From NCBI RefSeq assembly GCF_000516985.1, contig NW_006917095.1, forward strand, positions 3,360,942 to 3,424,941: a stretch of 64,000 nucleotides of DNA, given 5' to 3'. The position numbers and the translations under genes are program-made. This stretch comes from Pestalotiopsis fici W106-1 (Eukaryota > Ascomycota > Sordariomycetes > Amphisphaeriales > Sporocadaceae). The notes under the pieces are model-generated. The model was not told where the DNA came from. It saw only the letters and a program-made list of their open reading frames with translations, and did not search any database. Below, in pieces: positions 1-11,495 of this stretch (positions are counted from its first letter, which is position 1; each line of letters begins with the position of its first letter).

Positions 1-643
1 ATCGGTTGCTCTTGTGCAGGAAGTGTGTCTCTTCTTGCAGTCTTCCAGCCACCATTGGATCAAATTTATCGCTGCTGGTGATGACCTATCCGTCAATTTG
101 GCACTTTGTGCTTCAAGGAGCCAGGTTTTCTCTACGTAAGCACAAGGTCAACGGAACGCCACACGAGTTACAAATCATTCATGAAGGTACCGGAACAAAA
201 CTACCTAGAAATTTCTTACTTTCGGGACAGGCCGTAATCGTGTATGTGGTATTTTCGCCCTTCTTGATAGGTGTAAAGTAACCGATTGTCAAGACAAAAC
301 GATCAAACTTTCTGCCCCACCATACACTGATGTTTGTATCAATCTTGTCGCCATGCTCGTTGAATGTGGGCATATCTATGGATTTCAGTCGGTGCTGAGT
401 ACTCGCATGCTGAATCACGAGCGTCACAAGGTTACAGAAGTCGCAGCCAGCAGCTTGGCCGGATTTCCAACTTGCTTTAGGGTGATCGTGCATCTTGATC
501 GTTGTAGGATCTAGACATGGCCACTCAGCTGAAAGGCTACCACCACAGGTTGGACAAGTGTTGAATGATCTGTGTCCGCGTCTCTCCATGAGCAGAGTCC
601 ATCTCACATGAGCAGAACGAAAACAATCCATGGCGACTTTCAT
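1..643 (-). CDS. HET-domain (heterokaryon incompatibility) protein, N-terminal part, cut by window edge
   Basis: Reading leftwards from ATG 643, the protein begins MKVAMDCFRS and has a CPTC pair and a GCDFCNLV motif, the Cys-rich leader found ahead of many fungal HET domains. A probable intron at about 75-219 (donor GTAAGA, acceptor CAG) joins to a second exon reading INLIQWWLEDCKKRHTSC. This matches the typical 'IxxWLxxCxxxHxxC' segment just before the HET domain. The HET domain itself would lie beyond base 1. HET proteins trigger cell death after fusion of incompatible hyphae. The family call rests on the leader and the WLEDC segment; the exact splice is inferred. Confidence 0.72.
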
Positions 644-947
644 AATGTAACGATGAAGACAAATACAACATTCAACAGATGCCCGGCAGTCGTGCTAGGT
701 GGCCCAGTATATAAATCACTGGCGAGGCTGTAAGCAGTGAGTACTACCCCGCAGCACCCCATACACTTTGGTCAGATTACAGGTTGAAAACGCTGGCCAG
801 ATTGAGTGATGCTTGACTGGTCAATCAAACTGGAAAAACCCCCCAGCGCCCCAAGACGCAGCGACAAGTGTCATGAAGTGCTCTTTCTTCGCAATAGTAT
901 TTGAGGCTTCTAGCAACAATGGTGATTGGTCGGCACCATGGAGGTTT

Positions 948-1336
948 CGGCTCCCAATACAGACACGGGGCCCCGTCGATTTAATATCGACGGACCCGTC
1001 GATATTATATAAGCGTTATTTTACAGCGCTTTACAGCGTTCTGCCACTTTTTACAGCGCTTTATAGCGTTATATATAGCAGCGATAGGAATTTATGCCTT
1101 TATTATAGGCTTTGGCGTTTCCTTTTTAATGGCCACAAATAATAATTATAAAATAATTATAATGCGAAAAAGAAAAAAATTATAATACGAAGATAATTAT
1201 AATGCAAAGATAATTGTAATGCGAAAATAATTGCAATGCGAAAATGGTTTAAATTACTTTTATTTTTAATACTAATGCCAGCGCGCAGGGCATGCTTACA
1301 TAATATCGACGGGGCCCCTTGTCTGTATTGGGAGCC
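948..1336. mobile_element. Non-autonomous hAT-like element (MITE) with TIRs and target duplication
   Basis: The left end starts CGGCTCCCAATACAGACA. The right end is its reverse complement (TGTCTGTATTGGGAGCC, with the next base G shared with the flank). The inverted match continues inward through GGGGCCCCGTCGAT for about 33 bases with one mismatch near the centre. Both sides are flanked by the same 8 bases, GGAGGTTT (940-947 and 1337-1344), a target duplication of the length made by hAT transposases. If the terminal CG pair is counted in the TIR, the duplication is 7 bases. The 389-bp interior has no ORF and is AT-rich, with tandem repeats. It must rely on a transposase encoded elsewhere. Confidence 0.85.
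1151..1245. repeat. Degenerate ~17-bp tandem repeat inside the MITE
   Basis: About five imperfect copies of a unit close to ATAATTATAATGCGAAA lie head to tail. Copies differ by A/G or C/T substitutions (for example ATAATTGTAATGCGAAA and ATAATTGCAATGCGAAA). A second short repeat, TTTACAGCGCTTTAYAGCG, occurs at about 1020-1070. Sub-terminal repeats of this kind are common transposase-binding regions, but that role is inferred. Confidence 0.7.
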
Positions 1337-1834
1337 GGAGGTTTCTTAAAGCTCAACATGACAACTGCTATTTTTCTACTTGGTCAATTGCAATCAACCA
1401 AGCTCAATCTCAGTGCGTCTTGCCAAGTCTTCAATGCTCCAGATGTACTGATGATATGAATACGGTTACCTAGATAGATTCGGGTCTCGATGCTTTGAGT
1501 TACAATTATTCAAGTGTACCTACTCTGTAGTGATTGCCGCTGTGGCGCGTGGATCAAACTGCGCCACAGCCACCAAATGGATTAAGTCGCTTCTTTGTTT
1601 GCAGTCAACTCTCGCTTGTACCTCGGTTGCTGTAATCTGTAATTCTGTCCGCTCAAGCGTGACTTATGATCGTATGTTACTCCCACCAAGCCGGACTATT
1701 TTGCTGATCGTACTTTTTTTGCCCGCTTCTGCGGTAAGCGGACTGGCTAAATCTGAAGATATTGATTGCTTCAAAGCTGATACGATCCGATTCGTCACCG
1801 TGGTCGCACAGCAGCCTGCCAACAAACACGCGAG

Positions 1835-3661
1835 ATGATACCACGTGTGGCGCACGGAGTGCCCCTCCTAAGGTGAGTTGAGGCTATACTCGGCCCCCAG
1901 CCAAATTACCACCACACAAACTTACAAGACAAAAATCTAGGCATGGCATCAGAACAGTGAGAGCTGGTCATAATGTTATCAGGCAATTGTCCGGGCGAAG
2001 CAAGACACCATTGCGCAGTGTCATTGCAAGCGATCGAGGTCTCAACTTTGCTATTAAAGGTGTTGCAAATGATTTAAAGCGGACGTCCTTGTGAGTATCG
2101 TCTGCAGCAGTGATTATCTTGCATGCTACATATACTGACATACTTGATAGGCCCAATATATGGCTACGGTAGGCACGAATTGCCCGAGAGAAAGAACACG
2201 ACCGTTGACCCATCGCCAGGGATAACTGCCGGTGCCAGTCTTGCGTCAATCAGGACACGATGCAAAGGGGCTTCAACACATTCGATGTAAGACTTATCTT
2301 GATGCTCGCATCCTATGCCAGTGCTAATACCTCATCAGATCCCACGAGATGTTCATGCACTGAGTGTTGAGAGCAAGGAGGGAGGTGTTAAAGTCCGCTG
2401 TATGTAAAGTCCTCTGGATAATCTTTATCTGGCAGCCAGTAACAGTACTGTAGGGTCCGATGATGCGCATGAGAGTTTTTATCCTTGGGATTTCATCGAC
2501 TACTATCTTGAAGAAGATCAGCCTATTCCCGAGGAAGTAACGTGAGTCGTCCCATCGCATCTATGATTTTCTCTGCTGACCCTCCAAGGATCAACACCTT
2601 TACCTCCAAAGGCAATGCTCTGGCCGAAAAGTGGCCCCCATCAGTCAGCAGCAAAGACATCGAGAAGGATGAGACCAAGGCAATTGGCACCTTGACAAAC
2701 TACATCGTCAGCAACTACTAAGCGCATCCTTTCCAGGATTTGCACTGCGAACGGTGCTGATGAGTCTTGCAGAGAAAATTCGGATTTGGCTTCATTACCG
2801 AGGTGCCATATGATACCGCCGAGCCCAGCCAAAAGCTTCTAGAAAAGATTGCATTCATAAGACAAACTCACTACGGCGGCTTCTATGACTTTGTGCCAGA
2901 TCTGGCACTAGCCGACACAGCCTACACCAACATTGCCCTGGCAGCGCATACAGACAATACTTACTTTTCCGACCCAGCTGGACTACAGGCCTTTCACCTA
3001 CTATCCCACGTTGACAAGTCTGCCGAAAACGGCCAGGCCTCTCTAGGCGGACAATCGCTACTGGTGGATGGGTTTTGGGCGGCCGCCTTGCTCAAGGACG
3101 AGGACCCCAAGGCCTGGAATGTCCTGAGCCGGGTCAAGCTGCCGTGGCATGCCAGCGGAAACGAGGGCATCACAATCTCCCCTGACAAGCTCTACCCCGT
3201 TCTCGAGGTGGATGAGACGACTGGAGAGCTGCAACGAGTTCGATGGAACAATGATGATCGAGGTGTCGTGCCATTCCACAACGAATACTCTCCTGAAGAG
3301 TGGTACGATGCTGCTAGGAAATGGGAGGCTATACTGAAGCGCGAATCTGTTGAGTACTGGTTTCAGTTGACACCAGGCAATCTTTTGGGTGAGCTCGGGC
3401 CTGAGCCGTGAATGTTCGATAACGGCGTTGCATTATTGACTAACAAACATTTTGTAGTCTTTGACAATTGGAGAGTCCTCCACGGCCGAAGCGCCTTTAC
3501 TGGCATCAGACGGATCTGTGGTGGTTACAGTAAGCAGTATATTCGCAGAGAGGAGACATGAGAAAGCTAATGGTGCCGCAGTCAACCGGGATGATTACAT
3601 CTCGCGCTGGAGAAACACAAACTTCCCCCGGGAGGAGATTATGCGCAGGGTTGTCGGTTAG
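1835..3661 (+). CDS. Trimethyllysine dioxygenase (carnitine biosynthesis), mitochondrial
   Basis: Ten exons: 1835-1872, 1941-2090, 2151-2168, 2220-2286, 2339-2399, 2454-2541, 2589-2706, 2773-3388, 3458-3529, 3582-3661, giving 435 residues. The enzyme hydroxylates N6-trimethyllysine using Fe(II) and 2-oxoglutarate, the first step of carnitine synthesis. Visible motifs: Cys-rich WLRDNCRCQSC near the N-terminus (the family's zinc-binding segment), the iron ligands in HTDNTYFSDPAGLQ, GGQSLLVDGF, and the distal His in VLHGRSAFTG followed by RRICGGY. The first about 40 residues are rich in Arg and lack acids (MIPRVAHGVPLLRHGIRTVR), consistent with a mitochondrial presequence. I chose ATG 1835 because splicing 1873-1940 gives this presequence in frame. 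The gamma-butyrobetaine hydroxylase of the same pathway is not in the window. Confidence 0.9.
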
Positions 3662-5727
3662 CCAGCGTTGGACCCCTTCAAAGAGAAAAATTTAAGTTGC
3701 AGCAGTGGAACCATTGTTTGCCATGCCTCTCAGGTGACAGAATGCAGTTTCAATACAGCCTGGTGTATTCGACTCCAGTTCTCGGCGGGAGGATGGTCGC
3801 AGAGCAGTCCATTGCAACCTCAATTGGCTAGATGCGACTTGTGAATGGCAGCCAACAGAGGTACACACAAGCCGGCTATACATGGCTGACAACTTTTGGT
3901 AGTAGCGAAATCATGGGAGAAATGGTACTTCATATACAAGCCCCCTCTATGCCTGAATAAAGATTGGAAATTCGACTGAGATAGATTTGCTATGGAAAAA
4001 AGAAAAGATTCGGTCACGTTGACCGAGATGTTGACATGTTATACGGTCGTGGCTTTGTTTGGATACCTCTCTTTGAGCACGCGGGTTTGGCGTGTTGGCT
4101 GATTTTAAAACTGCATGCTACAAGGACATGAGGTCGGAGTTGGAGTCGCAGTATATAGCGCGTACCTACGGAGGTATTGGTTTGTGTCACGCGATGCACG
4201 GAACTGCAGCTAACTAGAATTGAGCTGACTGGACAAAATGCTCATTGCGCCTGTGAGGGAAGTCTGTCAAGTATCGCTTCTGCAGGGCACCTCAGAGGAC
4301 GTCGAAATGTTGCCAATCAGGTTGGAGATGGCAAAGGCGTATTAGCACGAGTCGATCCTGATGTCAGGACTCTAACAAGAGGCGGCGGCTCACGGCACGG
4401 AGGCATTGCCAAGCCGATACGTGGGCTTGGGTGATTCCAAGCAATTGACTGTTGTGTGGTGTGCCGAGAATTGCTCTGGTTCGTCACAAAGTCCTACTTG
4501 CGCCTAATTATTCTCGGTGAGCATCCCCATGGTCTCTGGCAGCCTGGTGCTCAATACATGTGGCTGCCTCCTGCTTTTTGTTGTGAAACTGCTCCCAAGC
4601 TCCCATCCTAGACCAGGCGACGTCGATATTGTGTAATGGGAATCAAGGGAGAGCGGCGAGTTTTGTGAGTGTAAGCGAATGGTGGGGTTCAAGTGCTCAA
4701 GGCCCGAATGAAAACCCCCAGATTACCTGCCTTCTTTCCCTTATCGGGAATTGTTCTGTGGAAATTCGGTGCTAAATAATAACCCCAGACCAGTCCAATG
4801 ATGAGGAATTCGTATATTTTTGGGTACATTACACATGGGTATCGATGGCAGTACATGGCTCGTATATTTTAGTGTGCTATTGATGTACTACTTATTGCAC
4901 ACAATAGGGGATGATGGAGAGAGAAAAAAACAAACCCAGGGTGAGGGAATCAATTTCAGCCAGATCAAAAACACTCGAGAAATTGGGTTTTGACAAGCTG
5001 CACCTAATAGTCCCTTATCGGAGGAAACCTCTTGCCTGGGCGGCGACGTAACAAAAGTGGTTGGCATGCTTCTAATAGCCTTGTCCCTTTTATTGGCGGC
5101 AGGGTCCAAAATGTGCCTTGCCTCGTCGCTTGTGTCATCAGTCAGACAAGGCATACTTCTGCCATGTCCTTGCGTACTGTCAGTGTCTGTTCGAGATATG
5201 TTTAGAGGTCTCAATATGTAGTTCATGGGCTTGATAATCAAGATAACTTGACATGTAAACCATTACGAAGCTTTGTCCCTTTCACCGCTGGCATTATCCG
5301 AACTTTGGTGCCGCCGACGCTCTCAATACAATTCTCACTCCCACTCCCACTCCCCTCCCTGTTCCCGCTCCCGATCTGTGGGCAGACCCTTTTTTGGAGT
5401 AACATACCTCCAATTGCCCGCCATTCTAGTCGCCCAACCCACTCGCTCCCCTTCAGCTCTGGGCCCCCCATCCAGTACCACCACTACTACTACTAGTACT
5501 ACTTACTCCCAAACCCTCCCATTCCTTTTGCTACCCATTCCTTCATCACGCTCACCAACTGAGCTAACCTACGAAAACCTCACCTCGAGATCTAATCAGA
5601 TCCCTCTCCAGCTGCAACCGCCTCTCTGCTCCGTAATCGCCTCTTTGTCGCCAGCGCTCACCCGTCTTGAACCCCCCCGCCCCTCCTCCTGCAACCCCCC
5701 CGGCGCGGTCCCTCACGAGGCTTCGAA
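3662..5727. other. Intergenic region and probable calcineurin promoter and 5' leader
   Basis: About 2 kb with no supported gene. The last 400 bases (5280-5727) are strongly pyrimidine-rich (C/T) on the plus strand, typical of fungal 5' leaders. A start-stop triplet pair ATG-TAA lies at 5253-5258. Confidence 0.5.
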
Positions 5728-7657
5728 ATGGAGGAAGACGGCCAGCCGCCCTCCATCGTGGAGGAGCAGCAGCGCAACATGCAGGTTGACAATGCCATTC
5801 GCGCCATTCGAGAGAAGAAGCCCGTCCCCGAAATCGACTTCACCATCCACTCCATGGAAGATGGCAGTCAGGTCAACACACAGGAGCGAGTCTGCAAAGG
5901 TATCTGTCTATTGCCCATCCCGCCCGATTTCCCCCCTCCCCCCCTTTGTCCTACCTACGACATAGACACATGCTACCCCGCCGCGGCTTCAGCCTCTTGT
6001 CGCATCACCACCTTGCCCTATCACACAAACACAGTGCACACTCGCCTGCCCATTGCAATGACTGACTTTGCGACCATGCAGATGTACAGGCACCCGCAAC
6101 CTTTACCCCTAGCGACGAGCAATTCTTTGAAGATGAAACCCACACAAAGCCCAACATCACTTTCCTCAAGCAACACTTCTACCGCGAAGGTCGCCTGACC
6201 GAGGAGCAGGCGCTGTGGATCATCAAGAAGGGTACCGAGCTACTTCGCGAGGAACCCAACCTGCTGGAGATGGATGCCCCCATCACCGTCTGTGGTGACG
6301 TTCACGGCCAGTACTATGATCTCATGAAGCTGTTCGAAGTTGGTGGCGACCCGGCAGAGACAAGGTATCTCTTCCTGGGCGACTACGTCGACCGTGGTTA
6401 TTTCAGTATCGAGTGTGTCCTGTACTTGTGGTGCCTCAAGATTCACTACCCAAAGACGCTCTGGTTGCTGCGAGGTAACCACGAATGCCGGCATTTGACC
6501 GACTACTTCACGTTCAAGCTCGAATGCAAGCACAAGTACTCAGAGAACGTGTACGAGGCCTGCATGGAATCCTTCTGCTGCCTGCCTCTGGCTGCTGTCA
6601 TGAACAAGCAGTTCTTGTGTATCCACGGAGGATTGAGTCCCGAGCTGCACACACTCGACGATATTAGAAACATTGACCGCTTCCGCGAGCCCCCTACACA
6701 GGGGCTAATGTGCGATATCCTCTGGGCTGATCCCCTCGAGGACTTTGGCCAGGAGAAGTCGAGCGAGTTCTTCATGCACAACCACGTACGAGGATGCTCC
6801 TACTTCTTCTCCTACCCTGCAGCATGTGCCTTTTTGGAAAAGAACAACCTTTTATCGGTCATTCGGGCGCACGAGGCACAGGATGCCGGATACCGAATGT
6901 ATCGTAAGACGCGCACTACTGGTTTCCCAAGCGTCATGACCATCTTCTCCGCACCCAACTATCTGGATGTCTATAACAACAAGGCAGCCGTGTTGAAGTA
7001 CGAGAACAATGTTATGAACATTCGCCAGTTTAACTGCACGCCTCACCCGTACTGGCTACCAAACTTCATGGATGTCTTTACTTGGTCCTTGCCCTTTGTC
7101 GGAGAGAAGATCACAGACATGTTGATCGCTATCCTGCACACTTGCTCGGAAGAGGAACTCAAGGAGGAGACGCCACTCACCAACTCGCCGGGACCTGCGT
7201 CGCCGCCACTGAATGATCCACTGAACGACCCAGAGTCCATCGAGTACAAGAGACGGGCGATCAAGAACAAAATTCTTGCCATTGGCAGACTGTCGCGTGT
7301 ATTCCAGGTGCTCCGTGAGGAGTCGGAGAAGGTTACAGAACTCAAGACTGTGTCTGGCGGAAGGTTGCCTGCCGGAACCCTTATGCTGGGTGCCGAGGGA
7401 ATTAAGAACGCAATTAGCAGTTTCGAGGATGCCAGAAAAGTTGATCTGCAAAACGAACGACTTCCGCCAACACATGAGGAGGTCCAAAAGGCTGCAACCG
7501 AACAACACGAAGCTGCCATGGAGAGGGCTAAGCGTGAAGCTGATAACGACAAGAAGCTGCAGTCACTCTCGCGGAGACTAAGCACGTAAGTGATATGAAT
7601 CAAAGCTTTGAATTGGTCAAGATGCTGACTCTCAATCCAAGTGATCGCAAGCGATAA
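5728..7657 (+). CDS. cna1: Calcineurin catalytic subunit A (Ca2+/calmodulin-dependent PP2B phosphatase)
   Basis: Exons 5728-5899, 6082-7585 and 7642-7657 encode 563 residues, near the size of other fungal calcineurin A subunits. The phosphatase core carries the metallophosphatase signatures GDVHGQYYD (about residue 129), GDYVDRG and RGNHECR. Downstream are the calcineurin-B-binding segment, a basic calmodulin-binding helix (around [14 protein letters not shown], about residues 450-475) and the autoinhibitory stretch [15 protein letters not shown] (about 495-520). Together with calcineurin B and calmodulin it dephosphorylates Crz1-type factors and controls cation stress, wall integrity and, in pathogens, virulence. 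The last exon adds only the end of STDRKR. The acceptor at 6081 is confirmed by frame and by the [10 protein letters not shown] reading that follows. Confidence 0.97.
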
Positions 7658-8330
7658 ATATGCGTATGTCGCAAAGGTGATTCGCGGAACTCTAGCCAGC
7701 CACGGCTGGCTGAAGAAGATTTCCCAATTTGAGAGCGGTTACCAATTTGTATCCGGAAGATATTCCCTGGAGATGCGCGAGCATTCTTGGAGGGCATGAT
7801 TGGAAAATAAGGCGTCATGGCGGCCGGTAACTGCAGAAGGACATGCTGTTGTTATTCATGAGGTGTGGAAGGAGGTACAGCGCTCAATCCAAATTGAGGC
7901 ATCGAAATAGGATTTAAATTCACGGCTTCCATATGCTAAAGAGCAATTGGTTTGGTTCATGGTACAGCTGATAGACGGGACAGGAGGTCAAGAAATAAGC
8001 ACTGATCTCGTTCTGAAATATATGCTCTTTGGTTCCGTCAAGTTTGCGATTCTTGCTGCACTACAGTTTCTTGGTAGCTGATGTTTTCTTTTCCCCATAT
8101 TCGAAAACAAGTAAGGTCAATATACACAAGTGGCCGCATTGGTCAGGAACTCGACATACGAGCAAGAAGGACCTCTCGTCATTGATTCAAGATGTAAATA
8201 GGCCAACATGGTATTCCGAACTATGCACAGTATAATACTTGCGCGTTTTGCCAATGATTTCAGCCTCGACAGTGAATTGACTTTACTCTTTGCCCAGACA
8301 TTGTCTCATGCTACCTCGCGACACACAAAC
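7658..8330. other. Intergenic region between convergent genes
   Basis: Contains the 3' ends of calcineurin A and the cyclase-family gene. No coding or RNA feature was seen. Confidence 0.5.
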
Positions 8331-9567
8331 TTAGAATATGGCTAGAATATTTGGCGGGCTTTCTTATCAGTACTGGGCTCCTTGGTAATGGACTCTGTTA
8401 CTTACCTGGCAACACCGCCTGGTACATTGCATGGCTCACTCGTGACAAAGAAACTCCATCGCTTTTCCTTTTGGCAGTGCGCAGCCAGTTTCTCAAGGTT
8501 GAAGAGCTCGCCAATCGGGCATCCCCAGCCGCCCAACAGGACTTCGTGGAGAAACCAGTCCTTTTTTGTCGGCCAGCACTCGAGCGCCGGTTGATCGCCG
8601 GCAACGGCAGAAAAGTTGTCCCAGATCCATCTCAGAATTTCCTCGCTCTGCTCCAAACCCACAAAGCGGTGGATTTCCTGATGGGCCTTGATCTCCTCTT
8701 GTGTCTTTTGTGCGTGCTGGGCCATGAAACCTGGAGATGTTGTGAGCCATGAACGATTGATATCAAAGTCAACATACCAGAACGGATGATGAGAATGTCA
8801 CCAAAGCGTAGCTCTGTCCCTTGAGCCTCGAGACATGCCTTGAGATCAGTCAACGGAATATTGGTCGAATCGAAAGCATTGTATGCGCCAAGCTCGCTGT
8901 TTGCTTCTCTCCAGCTGTGCAGATCAACCAGGACACCTCGACCAACGACACCTTGCTCAGACCAAGCTGCCACATCTCTATTAGCCGAGAGCTCTCGCAA
9001 ATCTTGGGAGCCATATAGCTGTGCAATACATACCCTGGATACCATTGACGGTACTCTTGCCCTTGTCGTCCGAGGCGTGAATCTGCTCCATGGTCACGCC
9101 ATTGTAAAAGAGCCCTTCCTTTTGGTAGCCGAAATGGCGGAGACCGTCCCACTGCGTCGATATCTGCGAGTTGAACGTCCAGACGTCGTCGTTGCCCGTG
9201 AACGGCGCCTTGCCCAGGAGCTCCTTGTGGAATGCGCCCCGTCCAAAGAAGGCGGTGCCGCCCTGCGAGGCCTGGGCGTCGAGTGGCCAGTTGAGCGAGA
9301 CTCTGGGTTGCGAAGCGTCAATATAAACTTTTCATGAAAACATGAGAATTACTCGATCAGCCCCGTGGGAGTAACCTACCGATGACCTGTCTGAATCTCC
9401 GACTTGGCGGCGGCGGCGACGCGTTCGTCGGTCAGTCGGTTCAGAAATCCCAACTCGTCTTTATCACCATAGAGGCCCCAGGCGGAACGACGAGGGTCCG
9501 TCTTTCCCAGCGGGAGGTCCTCAAACTCGGGGATGCCGTTCTTGTTGTACTTGATCTCGGCAGCCAT
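8331..9567 (-). CDS. Cyclase-family (PF04199-type) metal-dependent hydrolase
   Basis: Five exons read leftward: 9567-9380, 9302-9034, 8966-8778, 8730-8406, 8358-8331, giving 332 residues. Recognisable family blocks are FEDLPLGKTDPRRSAWGLYG near the start, NDVWTFNSQISTQWDGLRHF (the fungal form of the metal-site region), GVVGRGVLVDL, FGDILIIRSGF and the conserved tail GGVASPPNILAIF. Relatives include kynurenine formamidase-like enzymes and many uncharacterised fungal 'cyclases' of secondary or aromatic metabolism, so the substrate is unknown. An in-frame ATG at 9606 would add 13 residues. I prefer MAAEIKYN at 9567 because it sits nearer the conserved region. The last exon is only 28 bases but restores the family C-terminus exactly. 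Confidence 0.88.
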
Positions 9568-11495
9568 GACGTCTTGGTTCTTGATCTTTGCTAACAATGG
9601 CATCAAGGATAAAAATGGTCGACGAGTTTCCAGTCAAAAATGGCGAGAATGAAGTTGAGTCCTGTTCGAGCAGGTTCATTTCCTTCCACAAACTTTGCTT
9701 TATAAGCCCCCGCATCAGTGTTGGGGATTATAAACTTCTTACGGTCATTATACCGAGGTCCCAGAATTATTGGCTGCTTCTCCATCTGCGAATAGCTCCA
9801 ACTGTGACGTTATAAGGTCGTTCAATGCACGGTTTCCCCGCTCTTGATTGTGTATAAACAAATCCGACAAAATGCTACTGGCTGGATTAGTGCATGAATA
9901 GTCTTTGATTTTTTTGATTTTCTGCGTATATCCGAGAAAGCCTCATCGTGGTTGCAGTCTGTTCCAGTTTCTGCACAATTCCAAGTCCATCATGTATGTA
10001 TGCGCCCTGAACTTGCAACCACGAAACATGTCAACATATTGACAATTCTGCAATTCAAAGAACACAACCGAGATTATCTACAACCTCACTGTATGCAAAA
10101 AAAGGTATGTCATGCAAGATAGAACCAAGGCTTGGTTCTTTTCGCGCGATACTAAAAGTCTGGTCTGACTTTGGATCACAATTGTGATCTGAAGTCGGAG
10201 ATTGGGATTCCCAGGCGACCTATGGACCTCCATCGTTTATAGGATTCGAGAAATTTATATGAGAAACTAGGAAAAAAAAAAGGACATTTATGCCTGTAAT
10301 GTAAGCGGGTTTGCGTCAGCGGTATTGGTGGTCTTCTTTATAGCACCATAAAGTAAGTGGCAAGGTATATTATTTACGTCGTAACTCAAATGATTCACTT
10401 ACTATATGCTATTTCCTAAAAAGAAAAGTAAAAAAAAGAGTAAGTAAAGAAAGAGAGAAAAGTAGAAAGGGGAAGGAAAAAAAGGAAAATTGAGAGAGGG
10501 AGACAAAAAAATGGGTTGTAGAGGGAAGAAAAAGGGAGAAGGGGGTTTGTGTCTCACTCCTGGAACGTGGAATGGCCGCGGTCAGCTTGGATGTGCTATA
10601 TTTCTATTCCTCTAATTGAGTTCAGAATACAAGGAGGGCTCGATGAATTAAGTCTCGAAGAACGGCCGTCTTCCTAAACTACAGAAACGCCAACATCTCA
10701 AAATTGCTTCGGAAAATCCAAAGGCTTCTCATTTTGATTCTTCTTGTTGAGCTCGCCATCCACATTGAGCTGTGCCACAAGCGCCGGCACTTTGGTGACA
10801 ATTTTGTGAACTTTATGGCCCTCACAGTCACAACATGGTCTTTCGACAAGTTGTCCTATATGCCTATTATGTATTGGCTCGACAACTATGATACATAGGC
10901 GCCAGGTACTGTTTGGTGTTGGTTTCTTCGTGCAGACGCAAGCAGAGCAGAAAGGCGGCTTTCTGGAAATGTCTCCAGATGCAAAGGTTACATATTGGTT
11001 CATTTGAGTACAAATTTCTTTTTTTTTTTTTTTTGGAATTACGATCAAAGCTATAGTATCACATCGGATTCTCTTTAATTTCAAAAAGCTTGTCTCATAA
11101 TGGCACTATTCGTAATATGATCATGACACGGTCCTGGTAGTGTCGTCCTACGTAATTCGCTGGCACGTTGTTCACGGCGATTTAGGAGGAGCCACCGGCG
11201 ACCGCCGGATGGCATTCGTTCGGTTCCACCGATTTACGACGGCCTTGGATTTTCGCCAAAGGTTATACAATACCGGACCGCTATCGGGTCCATCCGCCAT
11301 GAAGATACCTAAGTAATATAGTTGCTGAAAGCAGAAAAATAACAGGAACAACTCGAATAGTTCTACGCTCAATTCTACCATTTTACGGGTTCACGCAGAC
11401 TTCTCTTCCTTGATTCTTCTCCAAAGCTGAAAAGTCAACATTCATGTTCATAGTGTTCACCATATCTAATCCCCGGTCATCAACATCTGCTCAAC
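9568..11495. other. Intergenic region, partly low-complexity
   Basis: Divergent promoter region between the cyclase-family gene and the 2-oxoglutarate oxygenase. Includes a purine-only-like tract at about 10416-10550 and a run of 16 T at 11019-11034. A 60-residue minus-strand ORF at 9603-9785 lies just upstream of the cyclase start, and a 128-residue one sits at 10698-11084. Neither has features I recognise. Confidence 0.5.
10416..10550 (+). repeat. Polypurine tract (A/G-rich)
   Basis: The plus strand is almost entirely A and G for about 130 bases, with runs of AAAAAGAAAAG and GAGAGAGGGAG. This is low-complexity sequence of no assigned role. Polypurine runs can adopt non-B structures, but nothing here shows that. 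Confidence 0.6.

Larger units (their letters stand above)
644..1834. other. Intergenic region carrying a transposon remnant
   Basis: Lies between the divergent HET and trimethyllysine dioxygenase genes. Apart from the inverted-repeat element at 948-1336 I see no coding potential. Short open frames here lack family similarity. Confidence 0.6.

Noticed and set aside
5273..5965. A 230-codon Ser/Pro-rich frame over the calcineurin leader and first exon
   Set aside because: It lies in a pyrimidine-rich leader, conflicts with the calcineurin first exon and has no conserved content.
10698..11084. A 128-codon minus-strand open frame with several Cys
   Set aside because: It begins in a poly-T/A tract, has no signal peptide or conserved motif, and no splice chain extends it.
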